Source: Ralstonia condita
GTDB taxonomy: Bacteria > Pseudomonadota > Gammaproteobacteria > Burkholderiales > Burkholderiaceae
Reading direction: 5' to 3'
Length of the DNA stretch: 64,000 bases
Assembly: GCF_958405655.1 (NCBI RefSeq)
Contig: NZ_CATYWO010000001.1
Coordinates: 1,054,001-1,118,000, forward strand
Position numbers and translations under genes: made by a program. Below the pieces are notes generated by a model. It was not told where the DNA came from. It saw only the letters and a program-made list of their open reading frames with translations, and ran no database searches. Below, one piece after another: positions 63,491-64,000 of this stretch. Numbering within the stretch: the stretch's first letter is position 1; each line of letters starts with the position of its first letter.

Positions 63491-63993
63491 ACTGGATGGA
63501 CATCCGCATTGGCCAGGGCTACGACGTGCACGCGCTGGTGGAGGGCCGCAAGCTGATCCTGGGTGGCGTGGAGATCCCGCACACGCGCGGCCTGCTCGGC
63601 CACTCCGATGCTGACGCGCTGCTGCATGCGATTACCGATGCGCTGTTCGGCGCCGCCGGCCTGGGCGACATCGGCCGGCACTTTCCCGACACCGATCCGG
63701 CTTTTGCCGGTGCCGACAGCCGCGTGCTGCTGCGCGAAGCCGTGCGCCGTGTGCACAAGGCCGGCTATGCGGTCGGCAACGTCGATGCCACTGTCATCGC
63801 GCAGAAGCCCAAGCTTGCGCCGCATGTGCCGGGCATGGTCGCCAACCTTGCCGAAGACTTGGGCATCGCGCCTGAGCGGTGCAACGTCAAGGCCAAGACC
63901 AACGAGAAGCTCGGCTTCGAAGGCGAGGAAGAAGGCATCGTTGCGCAGGCCGTGGTGTTGATCTATCGCGCAGAAGCCGCCGAGCAGGACTGA
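63487..63993 (+). CDS. ispF: 2-C-methyl-D-erythritol 2,4-cyclodiphosphate synthase
   Basis: 168-residue zinc enzyme making MEcPP from CDP-ME 2-phosphate. Metal ligands: GQGYDVHAL (Asp, His) and the later His in the GHSDADALLHA helix; NEKLGFEGEEEGI at the C-terminus forms the trimer's cytidine pocket. Length is typical (about 160). Complete; stop at 63993, seven bases from the right edge. Overlaps ispD, so the two consecutive MEP-pathway steps are translationally coupled. Confidence 0.96.
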   Translation: MNWMDIRIGQGYDVHALVEGRKLILGGVEIPHTRGLLGHSDADALLHAITDALFGAAGLGDIGRHFPDTDPAFAGADSRVLLREAVRRVHKAGYAVGNVDATVIAQKPKLAPHVPGMVANLAEDLGIAPERCNVKAKTNEKLGFEGEEEGIVAQAVVLIYRAEAAEQD

Positions 63994-64000
63994 GCTTCGC

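Overview
This window is a continuous piece of a high-GC betaproteobacterial main chromosome, almost certainly from the genus Ralstonia (R. pickettii/solanacearum group; the species cannot be fixed from sequence alone). The main clues are a complete phaC-phaA-phaB-phaR cluster with the same promoter architecture as Ralstonia/Cupriavidus phaC, a separate BktB-type ketothiolase, homodimeric AceE with lipoyl-fused E3, and a Bpt/Aat pair. I see no insertion sequence, prophage, CRISPR array or rRNA. It reads as core chromosome, densely coded on both strands.

Layout. 1-6.3 kb: a cut-off DUF1223 gene, a DUF1488 protein, an HpaR-like MarR regulator, exonuclease III, an APC permease, a DUF2061 protein and a cytosine-deaminase-like amidohydrolase. 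6.4-12.8 kb (minus strand): oligopeptidase A, folD, and a FixJ-like regulator with its PAS sensor kinase. 13.1-20.2 kb (plus): the pyruvate dehydrogenase cluster aceE-aceF-[proteasome-like gene]-lpdA. 20.3-21.8 kb (minus): a membrane protein and a phasin. 22.2-26.8 kb (plus): a histone-deacetylase-like enzyme, DMT permease, thioesterase, nitroreductase and a PBP7-type DD-endopeptidase. 26.9-31 kb: an IclR regulator divergent from lutA-lutB and three small genes. 31-33.3 kb (minus): bpt, aat, a Nudix hydrolase and initiator tRNA-fMet. 33.5-45.9 kb: pyrD, kup, tex, a secreted coiled-coil protein, a YdcH-like protein, a DinG/YoaA helicase, bamD, rluD, pgeF and small membrane proteins. 46.1-55.6 kb: phaCAB, phaR, dusC, rimO, bktB and a secreted protein. 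55.7-64 kb: metC, serB, argE, mfd, ispD, ispF.

How it fits together. Carbon storage is the main theme. Pyruvate dehydrogenase makes acetyl-CoA, PhaA/BktB condense acyl-CoAs, PhaB reduces the product and PhaC polymerises it. The phasin coats the granule, and PhaR is expected to repress the phasin (and itself) until polymer is present. Non-coding DNA near these genes carries TGCATTGCA-type palindromes and hairpins that match this regulation. LutA/LutB feed lactate carbon into pyruvate.

Most unusual points: a beta-proteobacterial proteasome homologue (BPH) gene embedded between aceF and lpdA; repeat and hairpin structures in the pha intergenic regions, with a related palindrome in the kup leader; a lut operon that lacks LutC next to lutB; a switch-like pair of alternative stems directly at the mfd start codon; and an orphan terminator suggesting a small RNA beside the phasin gene.
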